Shown one piece after another: positions 1-6,897 of a DNA stretch of 64,000 bases (position 1 is the stretch's first letter; each line of letters opens with the position of its first letter). The notes below the pieces were generated by a model, which worked only from the letters and a program-made list of their open reading frames with translations, was not told the DNA's origin and searched no databases. The position numbers were made by a program, and so were the translations under genes. This stretch comes from Elusimicrobiota bacterium (GTDB lineage Bacteria; Elusimicrobiota; Endomicrobiia; Endomicrobiales; Endomicrobiaceae), in assembly GCA_017528425.1 (NCBI GenBank), contig JAFXOV010000020.1:1-64000 (forward strand), given 5' to 3'.

Positions 1-59
1 ATAATTAAATGTCAATAAATAATAAAAAAATAATTGCATTTAATTCGTTTATAATTCTT

Positions 60-96
60 ATAAAAAATAGATTAGTTGCACTGAACTAATCTATTT
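60..96 (-). terminator. Rho-independent terminator
   Basis: A perfect 13-bp inverted repeat (AAATAGATTAGTT at 65-77 against AACTAATCTATTT at 84-96) closes a 6-nt loop. On the minus strand it is followed directly by a T run (59-66). It would end minus-strand transcription coming from the cas1-cas2 side or from the gene remnant at 130-252. Confidence 0.75.
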
Positions 97-129
97 GTAT
101 AACTGCTTGTCGTACAAAAAAGACTGTCA

Positions 130-252
130 TTACTGACAATCAATATCAAGCCCGATTGTATCCGAAACAAAGTCTGCATTGGCATTAGTTCCTGTGCCAC
201 AACTTAATTCGACTTCTGTTCTCACAGGAATTTGAACGATTGAGTCATTAAG
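130..252 (-). pseudogene. Remnant of a protein-coding gene (C-terminal 40 codons)
   Basis: A minus-strand frame is open from a stop at 253-255 to a stop at 130-132 and has no usable start. It encodes about 40 residues rich in polar and small amino acids (for example VELSCGTGTNANADF and GLDIDCQ). Its base composition is clearly less AT-rich than the flanks. It ends shortly before the minus-strand terminator at 60-96, as a real gene end would. I read it as the decayed 3' end of a gene cut off when the cas module arrived. The family is not recognised. A small cell-surface or pilin-like protein is possible but unproven, and a chance open frame cannot be excluded. Confidence 0.35.
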
Positions 253-257
253 TTAAA

Positions 258-290
258 TTTGTATAAAACAAACCACCCTTTTTATACAAA
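258..290. repeat. Short inverted repeat downstream of cas2
   Basis: TTTGTATAAA (258-267) and TTTATACAAA (281-290) form a 10-bp stem with a 13-nt loop, between the cas2 end and the gene remnant. No long T tract follows on either strand, so it is a weak terminator at best. It could also mark the boundary of the inserted cas module. The rest of 291-482 is AT-rich with no gene or repeat that I can see. Confidence 0.4.
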
Positions 291-482
291 CAAAAAATAC
301 ATAATTATCAATACTTTTCTTTGCATATTTTTAAATATTGTTCTCAATATTAAATTGTAGTCAACAATATATAAAAACATATAATTTTTATAAAAGCATT
401 GATTTCTTAATAATTTTACTACAATATACAATTTTTCTCAACAATAAAAGTATGTAAAAAATGTTAAAATCTTGAGAAATTG

Positions 483-827
483 TCAGTCTTCATAATTCAA
501 AAAGAATTTATTTAAGTCCATACCAAATTTTATTTTAGTATTATCTTGTTTTTGTAAATTTCTTCTAACTATTCTTTTATTGTTAATTACAAAGATATTT
601 TTAAAACAATTTTTACATATAGGTAATATTAACAACATTATTTTTTTGTTATTCAGTATATTCGTTATGTCGGATTTCATCTTTTCTATTCTGTTTTTAG
701 TTAAATATCCTGAAAAAAGATAATATTGCACTTTTGACAAACCATAATCTTTACACTTTTCCGATATCTTATTTCTTAAATTTTTATTATAAATATCAAA
801 GAAAACATAAATAAAAAATTTATTCAT
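483..827 (-). CDS. cas2: CRISPR-associated endonuclease Cas2
   Basis: About 114 residues. It has the Cas2 ferredoxin-like start (IYVFFDIYNKNLRNK, with the conserved Asp after the first strand), the YGLSKVQYYLFSGYL segment that matches the family pattern YG...VQ.S.F.G.L, and a later LPICKNCFKN segment as in many type I/III/V Cas2 proteins. Cas2 forms the scaffold of the Cas1-Cas2 spacer integrase. I chose the ATG at 827 because GGTGAT lies 6 nt upstream; a start at 839 would overlap the cas1 stop and has no Shine-Dalgarno (SD) sequence. It is translationally close to cas1 in a two-gene minus-strand unit. No CRISPR repeats are visible between it and the window edge. Confidence 0.88.
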   Translation of the reverse strand: MNKFFIYVFFDIYNKNLRNKISEKCKDYGLSKVQYYLFSGYLTKNRIEKMKSDITNILNNKKIMLLILPICKNCFKNIFVINNKRIVRRNLQKQDNTKIKFGMDLNKFFLNYED

Positions 828-832
828 AATTA

Positions 833-2020
833 TCACCATTTAAAACTAAAACTTTTATAATTTTTACTTTCTTGTAATATATAATTAACTATATTCCTTG
901 CTTGTAATAATATAATGTCACTAATTTTATATTTCCCGCCCATAAATTGTTCTTTAGTTTCTAATCTATCAAGTATTTTGTTGCTAAATTTTTGCCTTGT
1001 TTCTAAAGATATAAACCCCTGTTCAACTTTAATTTTTTTGTTAGACATAATAAAAGATATTACCGTTCTATCTACAACAGGAGCTCTAAATTCTTCTATC
1101 AAATCAAACACCAATGATGGCTTTCCTTTGTTCTCAGTATGTAATAAACCTATATAGGGATCTAATCCGGACAAAACTATCGCTTTCCATATTTGAGAAT
1201 ATAATATGCCATACCCGTAATTTAACAACGTATTTACAATATCTGTAGGCATTTTGTGTTCTCTACCAAAAAAATCTATTTTATTCTTTAGCAAAACCGA
1301 AATAGTTTCCCAATAAATTCTTGCGCAAGTTCCTTCATATCCCATAATCTTAGTTTTTGTTTCTTCTATATCGGCCATATTCTTTTCCAATGTTAGAATT
1401 TTTTCGATATTGTTATTCATTTGTTCAATAGCATTTTTCGTAGCATTAAGTTTTAAAATATTTTGCTCATTATTTGCTTTTATATTTTTTGTAATATATT
1501 TTAATAAAGAAATTTGATTAGATATTTTCCCCGATATTATTTTTATAATTAAGTTGCTTTCTTCAACCGAGTCTTTGATATTCAATTGTTTTCTTTTTAA
1601 GATTGTATTATTTGTAGCATTTATTGGATTTAGTAAAGCATACGGTTTTCCCGAATAATCATGAAAAGACAAATTAATATTATTTTTTATAAATTCTTCT
1701 AGTAAATCCGAAGACAGTCCGACTCCTTTAGAAAAAATTGCTACGGTATTCAATTTAAAGAATGGGATTTCAAACATTACTTTATTGTTCTCCTTTATTT
1801 GCAATCTTTCAGATTTTTTTGATAACTTTACTCCAAAACCTGACACTAATAAACAAGAAAAATCTTTCGACACATAAAACAACAAATTTTCGTTAAATTG
1901 CCATCTTATAAAAGTGTCAAAAAACAAAAGATTTTCCGTTGAATAATATTCGGTATATTCTTTTCCGAACAATTCCTGCTGAACATACTTTTGCGGACGA
2001 ATAATGTAATCTAAATTCAT
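833..2020 (-). CDS. cas1: CRISPR-associated integrase Cas1 with N-terminal extension
   Basis: 395 residues. It catalyses integration of new spacers together with Cas2. The canonical N-terminal beta domain seems to begin near residue 57 (CLLVSGFGVKLSKKSERL). It is followed by the helical domain with the metal-binding Glu in MGYEGTCARIYW (about residue 229), the His in GLLHTENKG (about 294) and the acidic FDLIEEFRAPVVDR segment (about 306-319). The first 55 or so residues (including FGKEYTEYYSTENLLFFDTF) lie outside the usual Cas1 fold and have no Cas4-type Cys cluster. No alternative ATG occurs before about residue 80. The start was chosen at the ATG 7 nt after AAGGAGG rather than at the GTG at 2026. 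No effector gene, cas4 or array is in the window, so the subtype is undetermined. Confidence 0.93.
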   Translation of the reverse strand: MNLDYIIRPQKYVQQELFGKEYTEYYSTENLLFFDTFIRWQFNENLLFYVSKDFSCLLVSGFGVKLSKKSERLQIKENNKVMFEIPFFKLNTVAIFSKGVGLSSDLLEEFIKNNINLSFHDYSGKPYALLNPINATNNTILKRKQLNIKDSVEESNLIIKIISGKISNQISLLKYITKNIKANNEQNILKLNATKNAIEQMNNNIEKILTLEKNMADIEETKTKIMGYEGTCARIYWETISVLLKNKIDFFGREHKMPTDIVNTLLNYGYGILYSQIWKAIVLSGLDPYIGLLHTENKGKPSLVFDLIEEFRAPVVDRTVISFIMSNKKIKVEQGFISLETRQKFSNKILDRLETKEQFMGGKYKISDIILLQARNIVNYILQESKNYKSFSFKW

Positions 2021-2044
2021 AATCACACCTCCTTGCTTTTTTTA

Positions 2045-2068
2045 AAAAGTATAGTATGCTATACTTTT
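2045..2068. promoter_or_regulatory. Perfect palindrome in the cas1/transporter divergent promoter
   Basis: AAAAGTATAG and CTATACTTTT are perfect 10-bp arms around TATG. Each strand contains a TATACT hexamer, so the symmetry overlaps a likely -10 box for cas1-cas2, whose ATG lies about 35 nt away. The same symmetry gives a -10-like box facing the transporter gene. This is the geometry of an operator or of back-to-back promoters; the regulator is unknown. Confidence 0.55.
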
Positions 2069-2126
2069 ATTTGCTAAAAATTTAATTTTATTTATACAAT
2101 TATGTAAACAAATCGGAAACAAAGAA

Positions 2127-3074
2127 ATGAATTTATTAAATAATATGAGCAATTTTTTCGGCAAATATATGGCTGTTATAGTGCTTATTGTAACAGCTGC
2201 TACTTTATTTATTCCTCAAACGGGATTATGGGTTTCGTTATCGTGGATAAATTATCTTCTTATGATAATAATGTTCGGTATGGGACTTACTTTAAAGTTT
2301 GAAGATTTTAAACTTGTTTTTGTTCGCCCGAAAGATATTATTACAGGTTGTGTTGCGCAGTTTACCATAATGCCGTTACTTGCTTTTATGTTATGTAAAC
2401 TGTTTAACCTTGATGCCGCACTTATGACCGGTGTTATTCTTGTAGGTGCTTGTCCCGGAGGAACATCAAGCAATGTTATTACTTATCTTTCCAAAGGGGA
2501 TGTTGCATTATCGGTAAGTATGACAAGCGTTAACACAATACTTGCTCCAATTCTTACTCCTTTAATTACATACCTTTTATTAAGTACCACCGTCAATGTC
2601 GATACTTATTCAATGTTTATTTCCATTATAAATGTGGTTATTATACCGATAGTTTTAGGTTTTATTATAAACAAATTTTTCGGAAATTTTACACAAAAAG
2701 TTATAACAATTCTTCCCATGGTTTCAGTTATAAGTATTTGTATGATTGTTGCAAGTGTTGTATCTCACAATGCAGCAAAAATTTTGTCGACGGGGTTGAT
2801 AGTATTTACTGTTGTTATTTTACATAATATTTTAGGTTATGCTTGCGGGTTCGGGTTAGGGAAAATGTTGAAATTCAATGTTGCAAAAACTAAAGCCGTT
2901 TCCATTGAAATCGGTATGCAAAATTCAGGTCTTGCAACAAGCCTTGCATCAACATCGTTTGCTTCTCTTGCCATGGCTACCGTTCCGGGAGCAATATTTT
3001 CGGTATGGCACAACATTTCCGGTGCAATTTTGGCAAACATTTTTAACCATTGGAATGAAAATAAAAATGAATAG
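2127..3074 (+). CDS. Bile acid:sodium symporter (BASS) family transporter
   Basis: 315 residues with about nine or ten hydrophobic segments. The BASS signature regions are visible: GMGLTLKFEDFK near residue 50, the discontinuous-helix motif GACPGGTSSNVITYLSKGDVALSV near 110-135, and EIGMQNSGLATSLA near 255-270. These segments form the two crossover regions that bind Na+ and substrate in the family. Bacterial members carry organic acids such as pyruvate or pantoate/ketopantoate as well as bile acids, so the substrate is not assigned. It is a plasma-membrane protein. Its last 8 bases overlap the start of the next gene, an MFS exporter, which implies co-transcription. Confidence 0.9.
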   Translation: MNLLNNMSNFFGKYMAVIVLIVTAATLFIPQTGLWVSLSWINYLLMIIMFGMGLTLKFEDFKLVFVRPKDIITGCVAQFTIMPLLAFMLCKLFNLDAALMTGVILVGACPGGTSSNVITYLSKGDVALSVSMTSVNTILAPILTPLITYLLLSTTVNVDTYSMFISIINVVIIPIVLGFIINKFFGNFTQKVITILPMVSVISICMIVASVVSHNAAKILSTGLIVFTVVILHNILGYACGFGLGKMLKFNVAKTKAVSIEIGMQNSGLATSLASTSFASLAMATVPGAIFSVWHNISGAILANIFNHWNENKNE

Positions 3075-4299
3075 ACTAAAAAATATTTTTAGGGGATTTA
3101 AATACAGAAATTTCAGACTGTTTTTCCCTTCTCTTGCCATAACCCAAATAGGGTTATGGATACAGAATGTTGCCATAAGTTGGCTTGTTTACGATATAAC
3201 AAAATCCGCTTTTACTATGGGCAGTTTAACTTTTATAAGTACTGCACCGTTGTTTATTTTGTCCCCTTTCACAGGTGCGGTTGTAGATAAATATAACAGG
3301 CACAAACTGTTAATCATTGTTCAATCTTTATATATACTGCAAACATTTTTAATGACAATTGTTGCTTTTTCCGGATTATTAAACCTTTACCTTATAGTAA
3401 TTTTAGGTGTATTTTTAAATACGGTTGCAGCCATTGATGCACCGGTAAGGCAATCGAGTTTTGTTCTTTTGGTGGATGATCCGAAAGATTTGGGTAATGC
3501 AATTTCGTTAAACGCTTCTTGTTTTAATCTTGCAAGGTTTATAGGTCCTGCCATAGGCGGGCTTATTATCGGTTATTTGGGTGCAAAATATTGTTTTCTT
3601 TTAAACTTCTTGGTTTTGGTTCCTACTTTCTTTCTAATAAAAGCAATGAGAATAAAAGATTTTAAAAATAAAGAAACACAAAAAGAAAACATATTTAGTT
3701 CGATTAAAGAAGGATTTTTATATTCAATAAAAAATTCGCCGATAATAACGGCACAAGTATACCTTTTTCTGTTTAGTTTTTTGGTTATGAGTTATCCTAT
3801 GCTTTTACCTATATATACTGCGGATGTTCTTGTTTCAAAAGCGGATATTTTAGGATACTTGCTCGGTGCAACAGGTATAGGTTCGCTTACTGCATCTTTA
3901 CTTATTGCATCTAAAATGTCGGTAAAAGGGTTACGAAGAATTTTGTTTATCGGTTGTATATTTGTAAGTTCCGCTTTTATTTTTACGGGACTAAATTCCA
4001 ACACATATTTTGTTTTGATAGCAATGTTCTTTTTGGGGGTAGGTTCAACATTTTTTATAACACCGCAAAATGTGTTGGTACAAACTGCCGTTGCGGACGA
4101 AAAAAGGGGAAGAATAATAAGTTTAAATGCTTTATGCTTTTTAGGAACATTTTCTTTAAGCAGTTTTTTTACCGGTTCTGTTGCACAAAAAATTGGAATA
4201 TCAAACACTTTTGTTTTTTTAGGTGTTACGGTTTTTATAATAAGTTGTTTATTTAGTTACAAAATGTCTAAATATGATTACACTAAAAAAATAAGTTGA
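3067..4299 (+). CDS. MFS transporter (MFS_3/EntS-like exporter)
   Basis: 410 residues and about 12 transmembrane segments. The N-terminus FRGFKYRNFRLFFPS and the helix-1 region with ITQIGLWIQNVAISWLVYD are typical of the MFS_3 group of exporters (EntS, TetV-like drug efflux). The loop GAVVDKYNRHKLL matches the conserved MFS loop 2-3 motif. The frame is open far upstream, but the start is placed at the ATG at 3067. That ATG overlaps the BASS gene stop and has GGAA upstream; earlier in-frame residues are a shadow of the BASS gene. It probably exports a small hydrophobic compound; the substrate is unknown. Confidence 0.88.
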   Translation: MNRLKNIFRGFKYRNFRLFFPSLAITQIGLWIQNVAISWLVYDITKSAFTMGSLTFISTAPLFILSPFTGAVVDKYNRHKLLIIVQSLYILQTFLMTIVAFSGLLNLYLIVILGVFLNTVAAIDAPVRQSSFVLLVDDPKDLGNAISLNASCFNLARFIGPAIGGLIIGYLGAKYCFLLNFLVLVPTFFLIKAMRIKDFKNKETQKENIFSSIKEGFLYSIKNSPIITAQVYLFLFSFLVMSYPMLLPIYTADVLVSKADILGYLLGATGIGSLTASLLIASKMSVKGLRRILFIGCIFVSSAFIFTGLNSNTYFVLIAMFFLGVGSTFFITPQNVLVQTAVADEKRGRIISLNALCFLGTFSLSSFFTGSVAQKIGISNTFVFLGVTVFIISCLFSYKMSKYDYTKKIS

Positions 4300-4318
4300 G
4301 CTTTATAAGGAGAACCTT

Positions 4319-4933
4319 ATGAAAAAAGTTTTTTTAAGTATTTTATTTTTAACATTAACCTTTGCAGGTTGCCAAAACAATCAACAAAACATTGAAGAAC
4401 AAAAAGTTGATTCGGTTACCATAACCGAAACAGATTCGTCAGAGCCTGAAACTGTTCAAAAAGAAACAAATTATTTCCCTGCCATCGACCGCTATCTGAC
4501 TAATTCTATTGGCAGCAAGTATACCAAAGGTGAACATTGCGTACCCATTCACAGCATAGTGAGAGTTGACGAGCGTGATGCCGAGGACATCAAGGTATGG
4601 GGCGATTTCTGGGTCTTCAACTACAATCTAGTGGGCGACACGTTGGAATGTGTCTCTGGCGGCAGTCATCCCGGATTATTACACATCCGACAGACTGAAA
4701 AGGGCTTCGAAGTGACTGCCTTCGACCAGGTAGAGGATGGCTCCAGATACTTGCCGACAGCTAAGAAAATCTTCGGTGATAAGTTCAATGCCTTTAAAAT
4801 CATCAATAGCGATGAGAAGAATCGCGAAAGATTGAGAGCAGAAGGGTTGGCGACTTATGTAAAAAAGCATAACATTGCAGCAACAAAATATAAAGATTAC
4901 GGCTGGCCCGAAAAACAGCTTCCTTTAGAATAG
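4319..4933 (+). CDS. Lipoprotein of unknown function, mosaic composition
   Basis: 204 residues with a lipoprotein signal peptide. Positively charged MKK is followed by a hydrophobic stretch and the lipobox FAGC at residues 16-19, so it should be anchored to a membrane by diacylglycerol. A low-complexity linker rich in Q, E and T runs to about residue 50. A compact domain follows, with KVWGDFWVFNYNLVGDTLEC, GGSHPGLLHI and AFDQVEDGS. The function is not recognised; the domain resembles small secreted proteins I associate with Bacteroidota. AGGAG precedes the ATG. Bases about 4470-4860 use GAC, ATC, CTG and GGC codons at a far higher rate than the neighbours, while the first 150 and last 70 bases are host-like. 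This suggests a transferred core fitted between native ends. Confidence 0.75.
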   Translation: MKKVFLSILFLTLTFAGCQNNQQNIEEQKVDSVTITETDSSEPETVQKETNYFPAIDRYLTNSIGSKYTKGEHCVPIHSIVRVDERDAEDIKVWGDFWVFNYNLVGDTLECVSGGSHPGLLHIRQTEKGFEVTAFDQVEDGSRYLPTAKKIFGDKFNAFKIINSDEKNRERLRAEGLATYVKKHNIAATKYKDYGWPEKQLPLE

Positions 4934-4999
4934 AAAAATTAAAATTTTCAACAGTTTTTTGTTTTGTCGTTAAAAGACCTTAAGATTTTTCTATAAAAT

Positions 5000-5698
5000 T
5001 TAACACTTAATTTTTTTATATTTATTCAATTCTTTTTCTAAAAATTTTGCAATTTGTACAGAAAGTTGTTTACAATAATCGACATACTCTGAGATTTCTT
5101 CTTTGGTAAAAGAAATCGTAGCATCTTGATGAATAATATTATTACGTTGGTATGTAATTCCATTAACAATATTTTTAAAATCAACAATTGTTATTTCTAC
5201 ACCACCATCTATTGTATTTTGTTTTTTGGTTATAGTAATCTTGTCCCAAATATTCTCAATCCCTATTTTCTCAAACAAAAAATTTATTTCGTCTTCCCCA
5301 TGATTTCCATAATTAAATTTTGTTTCTATGTTTATTTGTGTAGGGCCAATATTTTGCCATAAATTAGATAGTTGTTTCATATACTCAATACTTTCAGATT
5401 TTTTATGTGGATGACAAGAGACATCATAAAAAGATTTAAAAAGTTGTTTAGAGTATCCTAATTTGATTTCATCTGAAATTTGTTCTAGTTTCAATTCTTT
5501 ATTAATAAAAGAAATATATTCACTGGAAATATCTTCTAAAAAAACTTCAAGTTTAATTGTCAATAAAATTAAAGCTGATTTTAAAAAAACATTACTTGTA
5601 TCACGTTGTTTTTCTTCTTTTGCAGAATATTCTATTAGAATTAAAACTTCACGAAGAGCAAATTGAAACCGGTTTACACTTTCAAATATAATAGACAT
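5000..5698 (-). CDS. HEPN-like nuclease (MAE_28990/MAE_18760 type)
   Basis: 232 residues, mainly alpha-helical. The HEPN active-site pattern R-x4-H is present as RNNIIH at about residues 185-190, in a C-terminal helical bundle. The length and the position directly after a DUF262 gene fit the MAE_28990/MAE_18760 HEPN-like family. HEPN proteins are usually metal-independent RNases in defence and toxin-antitoxin systems. Its ATG overlaps the DUF262 stop by one base (TAATG) and has no separate SD, so the two are translationally coupled. It is the last gene of an operon with the RM gene. The target is unknown. I am confident of the motif and context, moderately so of the subfamily. Confidence 0.7.
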   Translation of the reverse strand: MSIIFESVNRFQFALREVLILIEYSAKEEKQRDTSNVFLKSALILLTIKLEVFLEDISSEYISFINKELKLEQISDEIKLGYSKQLFKSFYDVSCHPHKKSESIEYMKQLSNLWQNIGPTQINIETKFNYGNHGEDEINFLFEKIGIENIWDKITITKKQNTIDGGVEITIVDFKNIVNGITYQRNNIIHQDATISFTKEEISEYVDYCKQLSVQIAKFLEKELNKYKKIKC

Positions 5699-6873
5699 TA
5701 TTTACTCATTACTTCGTTCATTTTTTTAAACCATACAGAAAGTCTATACTCCAATTTTTTAGGTTCTGATGTTCCAACTGTTATAGCTTGTACAAAAGTT
5801 TTATCTTCGTTACTACATTCTTTTAAAATATTCAATATCTCTGCTTTTTTTGAGAGGAGCACTTTTAAATCAAACTTTTCAAAACTAAGCATCATAAAAT
5901 CATATATTGCTTTATTTACATAAGGAAGGAATTTTCCGTTAGAATCAATACGTCTAAAAGAATCCTCTCCAAAAAGAGCGTATACTCTGTTTAATGTAGT
6001 ATTAAACTTCTTTCTTAATATATCGATTTCTTCTTTAGATAGTTCTTTATGTTTTTCCATATATGAATTGAGAAATGTTTTCATAATACCAGTATATTCA
6101 GTAATAAAAACATTATCTCCATTACAAAGACAACTTTTAGACAAAGCAAAATATCGAAGAATTAATTCTGCATCATCCATTCTTATGTGTGGCTCTGTTA
6201 ATTTTAATATCTTTAGTAATTGTTCATTATGCCTAAGTTCTTTTAATAAATCATTTAAAGTTCCTCTATATAAGCAATTTCTTAATTCTTGTTCTTTTAA
6301 TTTAACAGCTCCTCTATTTAAACGCATAAAAACATCATATTTCATTTCGGGGTGCGATTCTTTCGTAATTAGGACAATACGTAAAAGTCCATTATTTAAA
6401 ATATTTTTTGCATTAGAATTTAACTCATTATAATTTTGTTTATTTAGTTCTTTTAAAGAATCTAACCCTCTTAATTTAAATTTGTTTTCATAAAAATTTT
6501 TAAAACTAGTTAATCTTTGTAAACCATCAATAATATTCCACGTTCCATCATCTTCTTCTGCAACATATATTGGAGGAATTGGCACATTTAACAATACAGA
6601 TTCTATTAATTGAGATGATGTTTTATAATCCCATATTTGAGAACCTCGTTGAAAATCCGGTTCTAAAAATATTCGATTATTTTTTATCATATTCACTGTA
6701 TCTTCAACACTTTTATCATAGGCCTGTGTTCTTATTTTTCTTAATTCCTTTGGTATTTTAATACTATCTTCATAATCATTACTATATTCGTAGTCTTTTG
6801 TTTGCTTACCAAAAATTTGTTCATCATTATTTTTTTGTTCACTTTCTCTTTCAATTTCTAAATCTTTTTCCAT
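5698..6873 (-). CDS. DUF262 domain protein (GmrS-like, ParB/Srx-fold NTPase)
   Basis: 391 residues. The DUF262 signature is clear: a W-x-x-x-x-SSQLIESVLLNVPIPPIY segment near residues 80-105 and IIDGLQRLTSF near 113-123, where the DGxQR residues form the nucleotide-binding/hydrolysis site in the ParB/sulfiredoxin-like fold. It is the GmrS half of GmrSD type IV restriction systems. I see no DUF1524 HNH nuclease domain in the C-terminal half, so cleavage would have to come from a partner, most likely the coupled HEPN gene. The first 45 residues are highly charged and probably disordered. It lies 24 bp after the RM gene on the same strand. Confidence 0.85.
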   Translation of the reverse strand: MEKDLEIERESEQKNNDEQIFGKQTKDYEYSNDYEDSIKIPKELRKIRTQAYDKSVEDTVNMIKNNRIFLEPDFQRGSQIWDYKTSSQLIESVLLNVPIPPIYVAEEDDGTWNIIDGLQRLTSFKNFYENKFKLRGLDSLKELNKQNYNELNSNAKNILNNGLLRIVLITKESHPEMKYDVFMRLNRGAVKLKEQELRNCLYRGTLNDLLKELRHNEQLLKILKLTEPHIRMDDAELILRYFALSKSCLCNGDNVFITEYTGIMKTFLNSYMEKHKELSKEEIDILRKKFNTTLNRVYALFGEDSFRRIDSNGKFLPYVNKAIYDFMMLSFEKFDLKVLLSKKAEILNILKECSNEDKTFVQAITVGTSEPKKLEYRLSVWFKKMNEVMSK

Positions 6874-6897
6874 ATTATCAACCTCTTAAATATATAT

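Noticed and set aside
1-482. Possible CRISPR array or leader next to cas2
   Set aside because: I looked for 25-40 bp direct repeats at regular spacing and found none; only single inverted repeats are present.
2878-3066. Longer MFS protein starting inside the BASS gene
   Set aside because: The extension is a frame-shifted shadow of the BASS coding region; the ATG at 3067 begins the normal MFS N-terminus.
5000-6873. Classical type II toxin-antitoxin pair for HEPN and DUF262
   Set aside because: The DUF262 protein is too large and has NTPase-type motifs; it is not MNT-like, so a HEPN-MNT toxin-antitoxin label is not supported.
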